DNA from: Desulfocapsa sp.
GTDB taxonomy: Bacteria; Desulfobacterota; Desulfobulbia; Desulfobulbales; Desulfocapsaceae
Length of the DNA: 7,911 nucleotides
Assembly: GCA_029935135.1 (NCBI GenBank)
Contig: JAOZKX010000078.1
Coordinates: 1-7,911, forward strand
Direction: 5' to 3'
The first letter of the stretch is position 1, and each line of letters begins with the position of its first letter. Under the pieces are notes generated by a model that ran no database searches, was not told where the DNA came from, and saw nothing but the letters and a program-made list of their open reading frames with translations. Shown here one piece after another: positions 1-6,368 of the stretch. The position numbers were made by a program, and so were the translations under genes.

Positions 1-454
1 GGTACACCCCATTGGTATCCATATGCCGAAAACCGAGATTTTGATAAAAGCGGAGCGCAGGATTAAAGTTCTCCACATGAATGCGAACCACTCTCTTTTT
101 ATCCCTGGCCTCAGTCATAATATCACCCAGAAACCGGGAACCGATCCCTCTCCCCCGATATGCAGGTAAGAGAGCGATATCGACGATGCGAATCTCATCA
201 TCACGCCGATCCAGGTAAAGACGCCCGACAGGCTCACCATCAAATTCTATAATATCAAAACTTGCCCTGGCAAAGTACTGCATATAGTGCTGATGCTGGG
301 CAGTAAACTGCATATCCAGGAACTCTTGTTTCTGCTCCGTAGACCATCCCGTCAGCGCCATCTCCTCTTCACGCGTACTCCCGTAGAGCAGCCGTAAAAA
401 AGGCAGATCCTTCTCAATAATTTTACGCAGCAGCAGCTGCTTCCCGGCCTCCAC
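1..454 (-). CDS. GNAT-family N-acetyltransferase, C-terminus cut by window edge
   Basis: The frame is open for 151 codons from a GTG at 454 to the left edge. It encodes a GNAT fold enzyme, a family that transfers an acetyl group from acetyl-CoA to an amine; the substrate cannot be told. Seen: the N-terminal strand and helix with LYGSTREEEMALTGW (23-37), a beta strand ending GRLYLD (77-82), then IALLPAYRGRGIGSRFL (93-109). The last contains the acetyl-CoA pyrophosphate loop R100-x-x-G103-x-G105. A motif-B-like segment follows, ENFNPALRFYQNLGF (128-142). Family members are usually about 150-180 residues, so probably only a short tail is missing. The GTG is chosen because the N-terminal strand LLLRKII starts just after it and no ATG precedes M32. 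It lies 4 bases after the stop of the collar gene, which suggests translational coupling. An ATG overlapping that stop (TGATG) is in the wrong frame. GNAT genes are, to my knowledge, common neighbours of tandem collar genes. Confidence 0.87.
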   Translation of the reverse strand, partial: MEAGKQLLLRKIIEKDLPFLRLLYGSTREEEMALTGWSTEQKQEFLDMQFTAQHQHYMQYFARASFDIIEFDGEPVGRLYLDRRDDEIRIVDIALLPAYRGRGIGSRFLGDIMTEARDKKRVVRIHVENFNPALRFYQNLGFRHMDTNGVY

Positions 455-458
455 GCCA

Positions 459-983
459 TCAGGACCTGCTGGGATAAACCCCCTGCAGGGCAATAATAAA
501 ATTTACGGTAAGATAGGGCTGCATATTGTTATGTGCCTGACTACTGCCACTGTCTCCCAGCATGTCTTCATCCATTGCCACAAGGGTTTCTGCTGCATCA
601 CTCTGATAAGCATTCGCAACTCCTGACCCACTGAACAAATTATTATCTGGAGTGGCTGTGGTACCCTCACCATCTTTTACTGCAACCGGGTGACTGTGTG
701 AGCCCATTTGTGCCTCTGAAAGTGTCACCGTTTCAGCCCCGCTTCTTTCTCCAAGACTCCGGCTTGTTAGTCCAGGCCCGTTTCCAGGATGCATGGGAGA
801 CCGTCCCTCCAGATCAGGCAAGGCCGTAGTAGTGCGACCATCACCACCATAGGTTGTTCCAATAAGAGAAAAAAGAGCCGTGTTTTGAGAGATGGGAAGC
901 AATGCACCATTACAAAATGCCCAGCTGCGCGGAGCAAAGTTTCCGGCAAATATCCGTATTTCAGCTATAAAAGGTTCACTCAT
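459..983 (-). CDS. Tail-collar domain protein, third of three tandem paralogues (MdpB-like)
   Basis: A 174-residue protein of the phage tail-collar / microcystin-dependent-protein family (COG4675-like). Seen: the N-terminal signature MSEPFIAEIRIFAGNFAPRS (1-20), YGGDGRTT (45-52), a collar core ending LPDLEGR (55-61), a His-x-His pair at 96-98, a variable region (about 99-150), and the family C-terminal block NMQPYLTVNFIIALQGVYPS. The collar domain is known from phage short tail fibres such as T4 gp12, where a His-x-His motif contributes to metal binding and trimer stability. Function in bacterial genomes is not established. The ATG at 983 has a perfect AGGTGG site (990-995) that overlaps the TAG stop of the preceding paralogue, so translation is probably coupled. 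There is no signal peptide. Compared with its two paralogues it departs at several invariant positions: PRSW for PRGW, CNG for CDG, and LEGR for LRGR. It may be the most diverged or relaxed copy. Confidence 0.9.
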   Translation of the reverse strand: MSEPFIAEIRIFAGNFAPRSWAFCNGALLPISQNTALFSLIGTTYGGDGRTTTALPDLEGRSPMHPGNGPGLTSRSLGERSGAETVTLSEAQMGSHSHPVAVKDGEGTTATPDNNLFSGSGVANAYQSDAAETLVAMDEDMLGDSGSSQAHNNMQPYLTVNFIIALQGVYPSRS

Positions 984-993
984 GATTCACCAC

Positions 994-1515
994 CTAGTTT
1001 CGTGAAGGATAAATACCAACCAGGGAAACAATAAAATGCACACAGAGAAAGGGCATCATATTCGTGTGCGACTGAGACGCTCCAGCAGTGCTTACGGCAA
1101 AGTCCGCCATACTTGTATCCGGTGCTTCTGCAGAATAACAATTCACCGAAGAAGATGCCGGCACATTATCAGTCGGGTCAACATTGTCTGCCTTATGAGA
1201 AGTTGCATACCCTTGTGTTGTATGGGAATGAGAAGGAATCTGGCTGCTGCTGAGGGCAACGGTCTCGGCCCCACTCTTTTCTCCCAGACGACGAGAGCTT
1301 AACCCCGGGCCGGACCCTGCATGAATGGGAATCCTGCCACGCATATCAGGCAGACCAAAGGTGGTTCTTCCATCACCGCCATAGTTCGTGCCAAACAGGG
1401 AAAAAAGGGCATCATTCTGGGAAACAGCCAGCAGCTGACCATCGCAATAGGCCCAGCCACGGGGGGCAAAATTTCCGGCAAACATTCTTATTTCACCAAC
1501 AAATGGTTCAGACAT
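994..1515 (-). CDS. Tail-collar domain protein, second of three tandem paralogues (MdpB-like)
   Basis: A 173-residue collar protein built like its neighbours: MSEPFVGEIRMFAGNFAPRG, CDGQLL (24-29), YGGDGRTTFGLPDMRGR (45-61), HSH at 96-98, a variable region (about 99-150), and a C-terminal block NMMPFLCVHFIVSLVGIYPS ending in RN. The open frame extends upstream to 1614, inside the preceding gene. The start is placed at the ATG at 1515 because it aligns exactly with the MSEPF start of both paralogues. It also has a TAAGGT ribosome site (about 1523-1528) just after the preceding gene's stop, 7 bases before the ATG. Of the three it most resembles the third copy in the N-terminal half (AGNFAPR, the GPGL stretch, LGE-SGAET), which suggests these two came from the later duplication. 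The C-terminal block has drifted (SLVG where the others have ALQG). No export signal is visible; the molecular role is unknown. Confidence 0.9.
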   Translation of the reverse strand: MSEPFVGEIRMFAGNFAPRGWAYCDGQLLAVSQNDALFSLFGTNYGGDGRTTFGLPDMRGRIPIHAGSGPGLSSRRLGEKSGAETVALSSSQIPSHSHTTQGYATSHKADNVDPTDNVPASSSVNCYSAEAPDTSMADFAVSTAGASQSHTNMMPFLCVHFIVSLVGIYPSRN

Positions 1516-1528
1516 AGCCGTTACCTTA

Positions 1529-2047
1529 TTAATTTCGTGAGGGAAAAAGGCCCTGCAGGGCAATACAAAAATAAACAGCGAGAAAGGGCTGCATATTGCT
1601 ATGGGACTGGTCATCGCCGCTGTTTGGAAAAGTATTGTTATGCATTGGCACCAATGAGGTTCCTGCGGGATTCCGATAGATTTGTGTCGACGAAGCGAGG
1701 ACCGTATTTACCGGGGTATTGGTGTCACCGTCCAGAGACGAAGCCTGCACAGCATGGGTGTGCTGCGGCATTTCAGCACTATTCAATGTATGAGATTCCT
1801 GCCCGCTTTTTGAGCCTAAAGCGTGACTACCACCAGTACCATTCGCCCCCACATGTATCGATGTCCTGCCCCGCAGATCCGGCAGGGCAAAAGTGGTTCT
1901 GCCATCACCGCCGTAGGTAGTTCCGAGGAGAGCGTAGAGTGACTGGTTCTGATTGATTGGTAACAACTGACCGTCGCAGAAAGCCCAGCCTCGAGGGGCA
2001 AAATTAAAGCCGACTATTTTGATTTCTGCCAAGAAGGGTTCTGACAT
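1529..2047 (-). CDS. Tail-collar domain protein, first of three tandem paralogues (MdpB-like)
   Basis: A 172-residue collar protein, first of the trio in transcription order. Seen: MSEPFLAEIKIVGFNFAPRG, WAFCDGQLLPINQN (21-34), YGGDGRTTFALPDLRGR (45-61), HTH at 96-98, a variable Ser/Thr/Asn-rich centre (about 99-150), and a C-terminal block NMQPFLAVYFCIALQGLFPS ending in RN. It keeps the most consensus-like core of the three, while its 66-80 loop differs (VGANGTGG in place of the GPGL loop). The start is the ATG at 2047, preceded by GGAGAA (2055-2060) at 7-base spacing. An in-frame TTG two codons earlier is less likely, since the paralogues start at MSEP. The stop is 13 bases before the next paralogue. 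Tandem copies with shared ends and different centres suggest related subunits that could form mixed trimers; that is inference from the trimeric phage collar proteins. Confidence 0.91.
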   Translation of the reverse strand: MSEPFLAEIKIVGFNFAPRGWAFCDGQLLPINQNQSLYALLGTTYGGDGRTTFALPDLRGRTSIHVGANGTGGSHALGSKSGQESHTLNSAEMPQHTHAVQASSLDGDTNTPVNTVLASSTQIYRNPAGTSLVPMHNNTFPNSGDDQSHSNMQPFLAVYFCIALQGLFPSRN

Positions 2048-2080
2048 TAGCAAATTCTCCAGTTTTTTCTGACTACAAAT

Positions 2081-2467
2081 CTATGCAATCCATTGACTAC
2101 CATCTACAGAAGAAAGAGTGAAACTGTGTCCCCTGTGTCCTACTTGGGCAGACACCCCTGATGCAGTCGGACGAAGACTTATTACTGGACAATGGGGACC
2201 GAAATCTGCTCCAACTGACCAGCTGATGCCATTATCGTGGGATACAAATATTTTGCCGCTGGAACTTCCTTTTATTTTCACAGATGTTCCCCGTTGCCCT
2301 AGCTCTACGGTGGAAGCCTGTCCGGAGAACGGCAGAAAGGAGGGAAGCATTGCCGCCCCTGCTGCCATGGTTGCAAACTTGAGCAGCTGGCGTCTGGTAA
2401 GAAGAACCCTTGAGGGCTGACAGTGTATCTCATCAGCATGGGAAATTGATCCGGATTGTTTTCTCAT
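2081..2467 (-). CDS. Small Tat-exported protein with Asp-box (BNR-like) repeat, unknown function
   Basis: I do not recognise a named family. The 128-residue product has a long polar n-region and then a twin-arginine signal, TRRQLLK (24-30). A hydrophobic stretch follows (31-47), and a plausible signal peptidase site lies after GQA (49-51), so it should be folded in the cytoplasm and exported by Tat. The mature part is about 77 residues and holds an Asp-box, SHDNGISW (76-83, pattern SxDxGxxW). There is also an internal repeat: GQRGTSVKI (57-65) leading to the Asp-box, and GHRGHSFTL (110-118) leading to the degenerate box SVDGSQW (120-126). Asp-boxes occur in beta-propeller and sialidase-like folds, but one or two copies cannot close a propeller, so oligomerisation or another fold is likely. 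The ATG at 2467 is preferred over an in-frame GTG two codons upstream because an AGAG lies 7 bases before the ATG. It is the first gene after the promoter, 33 bases before the collar trio. Confidence 0.75.
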   Translation of the reverse strand: MRKQSGSISHADEIHCQPSRVLLTRRQLLKFATMAAGAAMLPSFLPFSGQASTVELGQRGTSVKIKGSSSGKIFVSHDNGISWSVGADFGPHCPVISLRPTASGVSAQVGHRGHSFTLSSVDGSQWIA

Positions 2468-2547
2468 AATCACTCTATTGGTAGAGTTAATGAACAGCAG
2501 CTCCCTTTACCAGGAAGCAGTCAATCGGAAAATAAAGCTATACTTTA

Positions 2548-2576
2548 AGGATACAACAGCAGAGAAAAAGGGTCAA
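2548..2576 (-). promoter_or_regulatory. Sigma70-like promoter for the Tat protein / collar operon
   Basis: On the minus strand TTGACC (2571-2576) and TATCCT (2548-2553) are separated by exactly 17 bases: 5 of 6 matches to the -35 consensus and 4 of 6 to the -10. It sits in the only sizeable gap of this half of the window and points at the Tat-protein gene, leaving a leader of roughly 70-75 bases. The -35 lies just after the stop of the YkgJ-like gene. No terminator is visible between them, so read-through from the upstream pair is also possible. Confidence 0.6.
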
Positions 2577-2593
2577 GTTCTGGGCCAATAAAG

Positions 2594-3115
2594 TTATTGC
2601 TGTAACAAGCGGATGATCAACTGCTCCAGATCCACCTGCGCTCCCAGCAGTCTCCCTGTGTACTGTTCAAGACCTGTTAACTCCTCTTTTCCTGATCTTT
2701 CCACGATCCGCCAGCAGAGATAATTCAAACAAAAAATCGGTTTAAAAAGGAGGATGCAGCCCCTCTCACCAAGAAAGCAACACTCCACTCCATCAGAAGG
2801 GAGCAGCTTTACCTCGACACCGGCCAGGATATTCATCAACAGCTGCAGAGCATCATTATTCTCATTCCCCATATAGGCACTACAACAGCCCCCTTGAGGT
2901 TCTGCTGCACACTGGGTGCAGGTCTTTCCCATATCCATTGCTGCCATATGGGTATCAAGGGTCTGCACAGCTGTTTTCAGGAGCTCAATCTGCAGTGCTA
3001 TTTCATTATTCTGCAGCAATTCGGCAGCATATTCACTGGCCAGAGTATGTGCCAGCTCAACCTTCTCTGCCGCACCCCCCGCATAACATCTGCTGACAAT
3101 CTCTTTATAGTTCAT
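2594..3115 (-). CDS. YkgJ-like cysteine-cluster (putative Zn/Fe-chelating) protein
   Basis: A 173-residue cytoplasmic protein with ten cysteines. The arrangement resembles the YkgJ / CxxCxxCC family (PF03692), thought to bind zinc or iron but without a settled role. Seen: an alpha-helical N-terminal region (1-60) unlike the short YkgJ core, then C66-x2-C69, C77-C78, and a second cluster CCFLGERGC (112-120) followed by KPIFC (125-129) and C134. This second part matches the family pattern of a C-x-F-L segment, then Cys, then P-x-x-C, then C. C10 and C112 are additional. Spacing between the first two Cys pairs is wider than in compact members, so metal type and site geometry are uncertain. The ATG at 3115 has GGAG four bases upstream and lies inside the last codons of the PBP gene (11-base overlap), so the two are almost certainly co-transcribed and translationally coupled. 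A functional link to cell-wall synthesis is suggested only by position. Confidence 0.75.
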   Translation of the reverse strand: MNYKEIVSRCYAGGAAEKVELAHTLASEYAAELLQNNEIALQIELLKTAVQTLDTHMAAMDMGKTCTQCAAEPQGGCCSAYMGNENNDALQLLMNILAGVEVKLLPSDGVECCFLGERGCILLFKPIFCLNYLCWRIVERSGKEELTGLEQYTGRLLGAQVDLEQLIIRLLQQ

Positions 3116-4937
3116 CGCGCTCCATCAACTTACGCCAGATTGGCGCCGCCACCATCCCACCGTTTTTCCCACTGCCAAGACTGCTGTTGTCATCGTGGCC
3201 AACCCAGACCCCGCCAATATTCCTGCCGGCAAAACCGACAAACCAGGCATCTCTATTTTCATTGGTTGTACCAGTCTTCCCTCCGCTTACCTGCAGGAGA
3301 CCTGCGGCCCGTTTCCCGGTTCCTTCAGTGATCACAGCAGAAAGAATCTCTTTTACCTGGGAGGCTGTGCTACCCTGCAGGACCTGTTTACCTTTCCCAG
3401 CCGCTTTATAGAGACTCTTCCCGTTGCTGTCCTCTATGGCTGTAATCAGGAGTGGCGGGTGATATGTCCCTTGACAGACAAATGGTGAATAGGCTGCACT
3501 GATATCCAGGAGTGAGACACCGGTTGCCCCAAGGGCCAGCGAGAGGTCTGCTGTGATCGGTTTTTGTATGCCGACATCCCGGGCATACTTCTGAACCTTC
3601 TTCACACCAAGCCTTTGCAGCAATTTAATGGCAACAATATTGCGGGAATAGACAAACCCGTCACGCAGACTTGTTGCTCCATAGTGTTTGCCGCTGAAGT
3701 TCCTGGGCTGCCATTTTTTCCCTTCACTTCCCCTGATGGAAAAAGGAGCATCGTCGATACTGCTTTGCGGGGTAAAACCATTCTCAAAAGCCGTTGCATA
3801 GAGTAGGGGTTTAAAAACTGATCCGGCGGAACGGCGTCCCTGGGTGGCTCGATCAAAGGCGCTTTTAGTAAAATCAAGGCCACCCACCAATGTTCGTACC
3901 TGGCCGGAACAGGCATCAAGCATAACTGCAGCTCCCTGAACCTTACTTTCCCCAGGAAAAGAATGTTCGACCCCATCCCTGAGGGCCGCCACTGCCTTCT
4001 TCTGTTGCCTGGAATCAAGTGTGGTGTATATCCGCAGCCCCGCACGATTCAGGGAAACACCCAGAATTTTCCTGGCCTGCTTGCTAACCAGCTGAATAAA
4101 ATATCCATTTTCTGCCACACTTCTCTCACTCCTGCTGCGCAGGACGACAGACCTGGTATATGCATCTCGCGCCTCCTCTGTCTGAATATAACCATCTATG
4201 GCCATTCGATTAAGGACATACCTCTGCCTTTTTCTGGCCGCCTCCATATGAGTATGGGGAGAGTAGCGACTGGGGGACTGGGGAAGCCCGGCAAGAAGAG
4301 CACATTCACCAAGACTTAACTCTTTTGCCCGCTTGCCAAAATATGTCTGGGCCGCGGCCTCTACACCGTATGTGCCGCTGCCGAGATAAATCTGGTTCAG
4401 ATAGATAAAAAGGATCTCATCTTTGCTGAGAAGGGTATCGATACGCCAGGCAAGAATGGCCTCTTTCAGTTTCCTGATATATGTTTTTTCAGGTGTCAAG
4501 AGGAGTGAACGGGCAACCTGCTGAGTAATAGTCGATCCCCCCTGACCACGACGCCCACTTCGCATATTATTAACCGCTGCCCGAAAGACAGACCAAAAAT
4601 CAAGACCGGGATGCTCGTAAAAGTTTCCATCTTCGGAAGCGACAAAGGCCTTGGGCAGATACGGTGCCATTTCGGCAAGTGAGACAACGGTACGGTTTTC
4701 TACAAACAGCCTCCGCACCACATTTCCATGACGATCAATTATCTCCGATGCCTGTAATGGCTGATACCTGGAAATATCTTTTATGTCCGGGATTTTTAAG
4801 AGAGAAAGGGTCAGCAGGAGGCAACCGAGAAAGAGGGTTATCAGCAGACAGATTGAAAAAAGAAAACCGATGATATGTTTTTCATTCAGCGGTTTTTTGT
4901 ACACCCGCTTACGGGGTTTTTCTTTAGAAGGAGGCAC
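3105..4937 (-). CDS. Class A penicillin-binding protein (PBP1A type), glycosyltransferase plus transpeptidase
   Basis: A 610-residue bifunctional peptidoglycan synthase. It polymerises lipid II into glycan strands and cross-links the stem peptides on the periplasmic side of the inner membrane. Seen: a basic cytoplasmic tail (1-20), one membrane anchor (about 22-46), then the GT51 domain. GT51 motifs are SEDGNFYEHPGLD (101-113, catalytic Glu102), GGSTITQQ (133-140), RKLKE (155-159) and IYLNQIYLGSGTYGVEAAA (178-196). The transpeptidase domain has all three active-site motifs: SVFK (Ser373, Lys376), SRN (431-433) and KTGT (554-557). At 610 residues it is shorter than enterobacterial PBP1A (about 850), lacking long inter-domain and C-terminal insertions; compact members of this size are common elsewhere. 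The start is a GTG at 4937, with an in-frame TAA two codons upstream and no clear ribosome binding site. A second in-frame GTG at codon 12 is possible, and either preserves the anchor. It ends inside the YkgJ-like gene. Confidence 0.95.
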   Translation of the reverse strand: MPPSKEKPRKRVYKKPLNEKHIIGFLFSICLLITLFLGCLLLTLSLLKIPDIKDISRYQPLQASEIIDRHGNVVRRLFVENRTVVSLAEMAPYLPKAFVASEDGNFYEHPGLDFWSVFRAAVNNMRSGRRGQGGSTITQQVARSLLLTPEKTYIRKLKEAILAWRIDTLLSKDEILFIYLNQIYLGSGTYGVEAAAQTYFGKRAKELSLGECALLAGLPQSPSRYSPHTHMEAARKRQRYVLNRMAIDGYIQTEEARDAYTRSVVLRSRSERSVAENGYFIQLVSKQARKILGVSLNRAGLRIYTTLDSRQQKKAVAALRDGVEHSFPGESKVQGAAVMLDACSGQVRTLVGGLDFTKSAFDRATQGRRSAGSVFKPLLYATAFENGFTPQSSIDDAPFSIRGSEGKKWQPRNFSGKHYGATSLRDGFVYSRNIVAIKLLQRLGVKKVQKYARDVGIQKPITADLSLALGATGVSLLDISAAYSPFVCQGTYHPPLLITAIEDSNGKSLYKAAGKGKQVLQGSTASQVKEILSAVITEGTGKRAAGLLQVSGGKTGTTNENRDAWFVGFAGRNIGGVWVGHDDNSSLGSGKNGGMVAAPIWRKLMERDEL

Positions 4938-4971
4938 AGTTTACAAGAAGGACAAGTGAGGACAGGGATGG

Positions 4972-5006
4972 AAAAAAAGGATGCGGCCGTTAAGCAGACC
5001 GCATCC
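4972..5006 (-). terminator. Rho-independent terminator after the PiT gene
   Basis: On the minus strand GGATGCGG and CCGCATCC (4999-5006 and 4979-4986) form a perfect 8-bp G+C-rich stem around a 12-base loop, followed at once by seven T (4972-4978). It lies about 43 bases past the stop of the phosphate permease and ends the phosphate-related transcript. It is only about 34 bases before the PBP start, leaving very little room for an independent PBP promoter. The other strand lacks a T-run, so it acts in one direction. Confidence 0.9.
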
Positions 5007-5012
5007 GTACTT

Positions 5013-5037
5013 ACTCAAAGTCTCCAATGAGTGAGAC
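5013..5037 (-). repeat. Overlapping short inverted repeats in the PiT 3' untranslated region
   Basis: Between the PiT stop and the terminator, ACTCA (5013-5017) pairs with TGAGT (5028-5032), and GTCTC (5020-5024) pairs with GAGAC (5033-5037). The two 5-bp stems are interleaved and cannot form together as simple hairpins. No T-run follows either. They may be chance. Confidence 0.25.
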
Positions 5038-5048
5038 CTGAACGACTC

Positions 5049-6314
5049 TCAGCCAAACACCCCTTTCAAAAAGAAAAAGAAAACCATGGCAAGAACCGCC
5101 CCTGCAGGCAGGGTGACTATCCAGGAGATAATAATATTTAGCACAACACGCAGATCCAATGCCCCGATGCCCCGTGCAAGTCCCACTCCAAGAACAGCTC
5201 CCACCAGGATATGGGTCGTTGAAACAGGCAGGCCCGTACGCGAAGCCAGGACAACCGTGCTTGCAGCAGCGAGTTCGGCACAAAAGCCTCGTGAAGGTGT
5301 GAGTTCTGTTATTTTAGTACCCACCGTAAGCATAACCTTATAGCCAAGGGTAACCAGACCCACAACAATACCGAGGCCACCAACCATAAGTATCCAGATG
5401 GGCATCTCGGATTCCTGCATGACCTCACCACCGGAAGTGACAATACTCACCACCGCCGCAAGGGGGCCGATACCATTTGCAACATCGTTGGATCCATGGG
5501 CAAATGCCATGGCACAGGCGGTAAAAAGCATCATGGGAGTAAAGACCTTTTCCACACTGGCATAATGAAAATCCCGATCCGCCTCCACATCTTCCTTAAT
5601 TTTTCTCACAAAAATCCAACCGACACCACTGGTCAGCAGGCCAATAAGAATTGCCAGGCCAAAACTCTGCGGTCCGGAGAGTTCAATATGAAGATGTTTC
5701 AGACCTTTAAAGAGGGTCACCAGAGAAATAACAAACCCAACCAGAAAGATATACACCGGGGCATATCGTTTCGCACTCTTCAAGGGATTATCACTGTTAA
5801 AAATCAACTTTCTGGTGGACATCACCAGAAGAAAGGCAATGGTTCCGCCAATCATCGGAGATACCGCCCAACTGGCAACAATCTTGCCGATCTTTCCCCA
5901 GTTCACCGCATCAGGCCCTATACCAACAATGGCAAAGCCGACAAGGGCACCGACAATAGAATGGGTTGTTGATACCGGCCATCCTCTACTGGAAGCAATC
6001 AACAACCAGCAGGCTGCAGCAAGCAGAGCTGCCAGCATACCATAGACAAGTATTTCCGGGGTAGCGATTATGGAAGTGGGATCAATGATCCCCTTACGGA
6101 TCGTCTTGGTGACATTACCACCGGCAAGAACAGCACCGGCAAACTCAAAAACAATGGCAATACAAATTGCCTGCTTGACACTGAGAGCACCGGCACCCAC
6201 AGAAGTACCCATGGCATTTGCCAGATCATTTGCCCCAACGCCCCAAGTCATAAAGAGCCCAAAGGCAATGGCCAGAATCAGCAGAATCGTTCCATATGCA
6301 GCTATAACTTCCAT
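5049..6314 (-). CDS. PiT-family inorganic phosphate transporter
   Basis: A 421-residue inner-membrane protein of the PiT family (PF01384), which takes up phosphate, usually as a metal-phosphate complex driven by protons (some members by sodium). Seen: two inverted-topology family signatures, GANDLANAMG (27-36) and GSNDVANGIG (274-283). Each is followed by a re-entrant PVSTTH motif (113-118 and 363-368), the internal duplication typical of the family. About ten hydrophobic membrane segments are visible, with one hydrophilic cytoplasmic loop (about 236-258, EDVEADRDFH). Length and completeness are normal for a bacterial short-form PiT. The ATG at 6314 follows a GAGAGA-type ribosome site. The gene is 54 bases downstream of its DUF47 partner, the standard arrangement for PiT with an accessory protein. 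Transcription ends at the hairpin downstream. Substrate specificity (phosphate versus sulfate, which some members carry) is assigned from family and neighbour. Confidence 0.95.
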   Translation of the reverse strand: MEVIAAYGTILLILAIAFGLFMTWGVGANDLANAMGTSVGAGALSVKQAICIAIVFEFAGAVLAGGNVTKTIRKGIIDPTSIIATPEILVYGMLAALLAAACWLLIASSRGWPVSTTHSIVGALVGFAIVGIGPDAVNWGKIGKIVASWAVSPMIGGTIAFLLVMSTRKLIFNSDNPLKSAKRYAPVYIFLVGFVISLVTLFKGLKHLHIELSGPQSFGLAILIGLLTSGVGWIFVRKIKEDVEADRDFHYASVEKVFTPMMLFTACAMAFAHGSNDVANGIGPLAAVVSIVTSGGEVMQESEMPIWILMVGGLGIVVGLVTLGYKVMLTVGTKITELTPSRGFCAELAAASTVVLASRTGLPVSTTHILVGAVLGVGLARGIGALDLRVVLNIIISWIVTLPAGAVLAMVFFFFLKGVFG

Positions 6315-6368
6315 TTTCTCTCTCTTATGCGTAAAAAGTTAACACCAGTAAAATGACCTTGGAGACCT

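Noticed and set aside
455..461. TGATG overlap suggesting the acetyltransferase starts at the ATG sharing bases with the collar stop.
   Set aside because: That ATG is in a different frame and does not encode the GNAT sequence; the GTG at 454 is in frame.
481..1600. Direct DNA repeat (CCCTGCAGGGCAATA and GGGCTGCATATTG) at the ends of two collar genes.
   Set aside because: It falls in the same conserved C-terminal codons of paralogous genes and is explained by gene duplication, not a mobile or attachment repeat.
1516..1614. A 33-residue N-terminal extension of the second collar protein giving a signal-peptide-like hydrophobic stretch.
   Set aside because: It lies within the preceding collar gene, and both paralogues start exactly at the MSEPF position, where a ribosome site is present.
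1036..1920. Plus-strand open frames opposite the collar, PBP and transporter genes.
   Set aside because: They show low-complexity or Arg/Pro/His-rich compositions typical of antisense frames, no recognisable domain, and full overlap with well-supported minus-strand genes.
459..2047. Prophage or phage-tail remnant.
   Set aside because: Only collar-domain genes occur, all intact and bordered by housekeeping genes, with no phage structural, lysis, integrase or attachment sequence.
2583..2600. Hairpin CAATAA-AG-TTATTG at the end of the YkgJ-like gene as a terminator.
   Set aside because: The loop is two bases, the stem is A+T-rich and no T-run follows.
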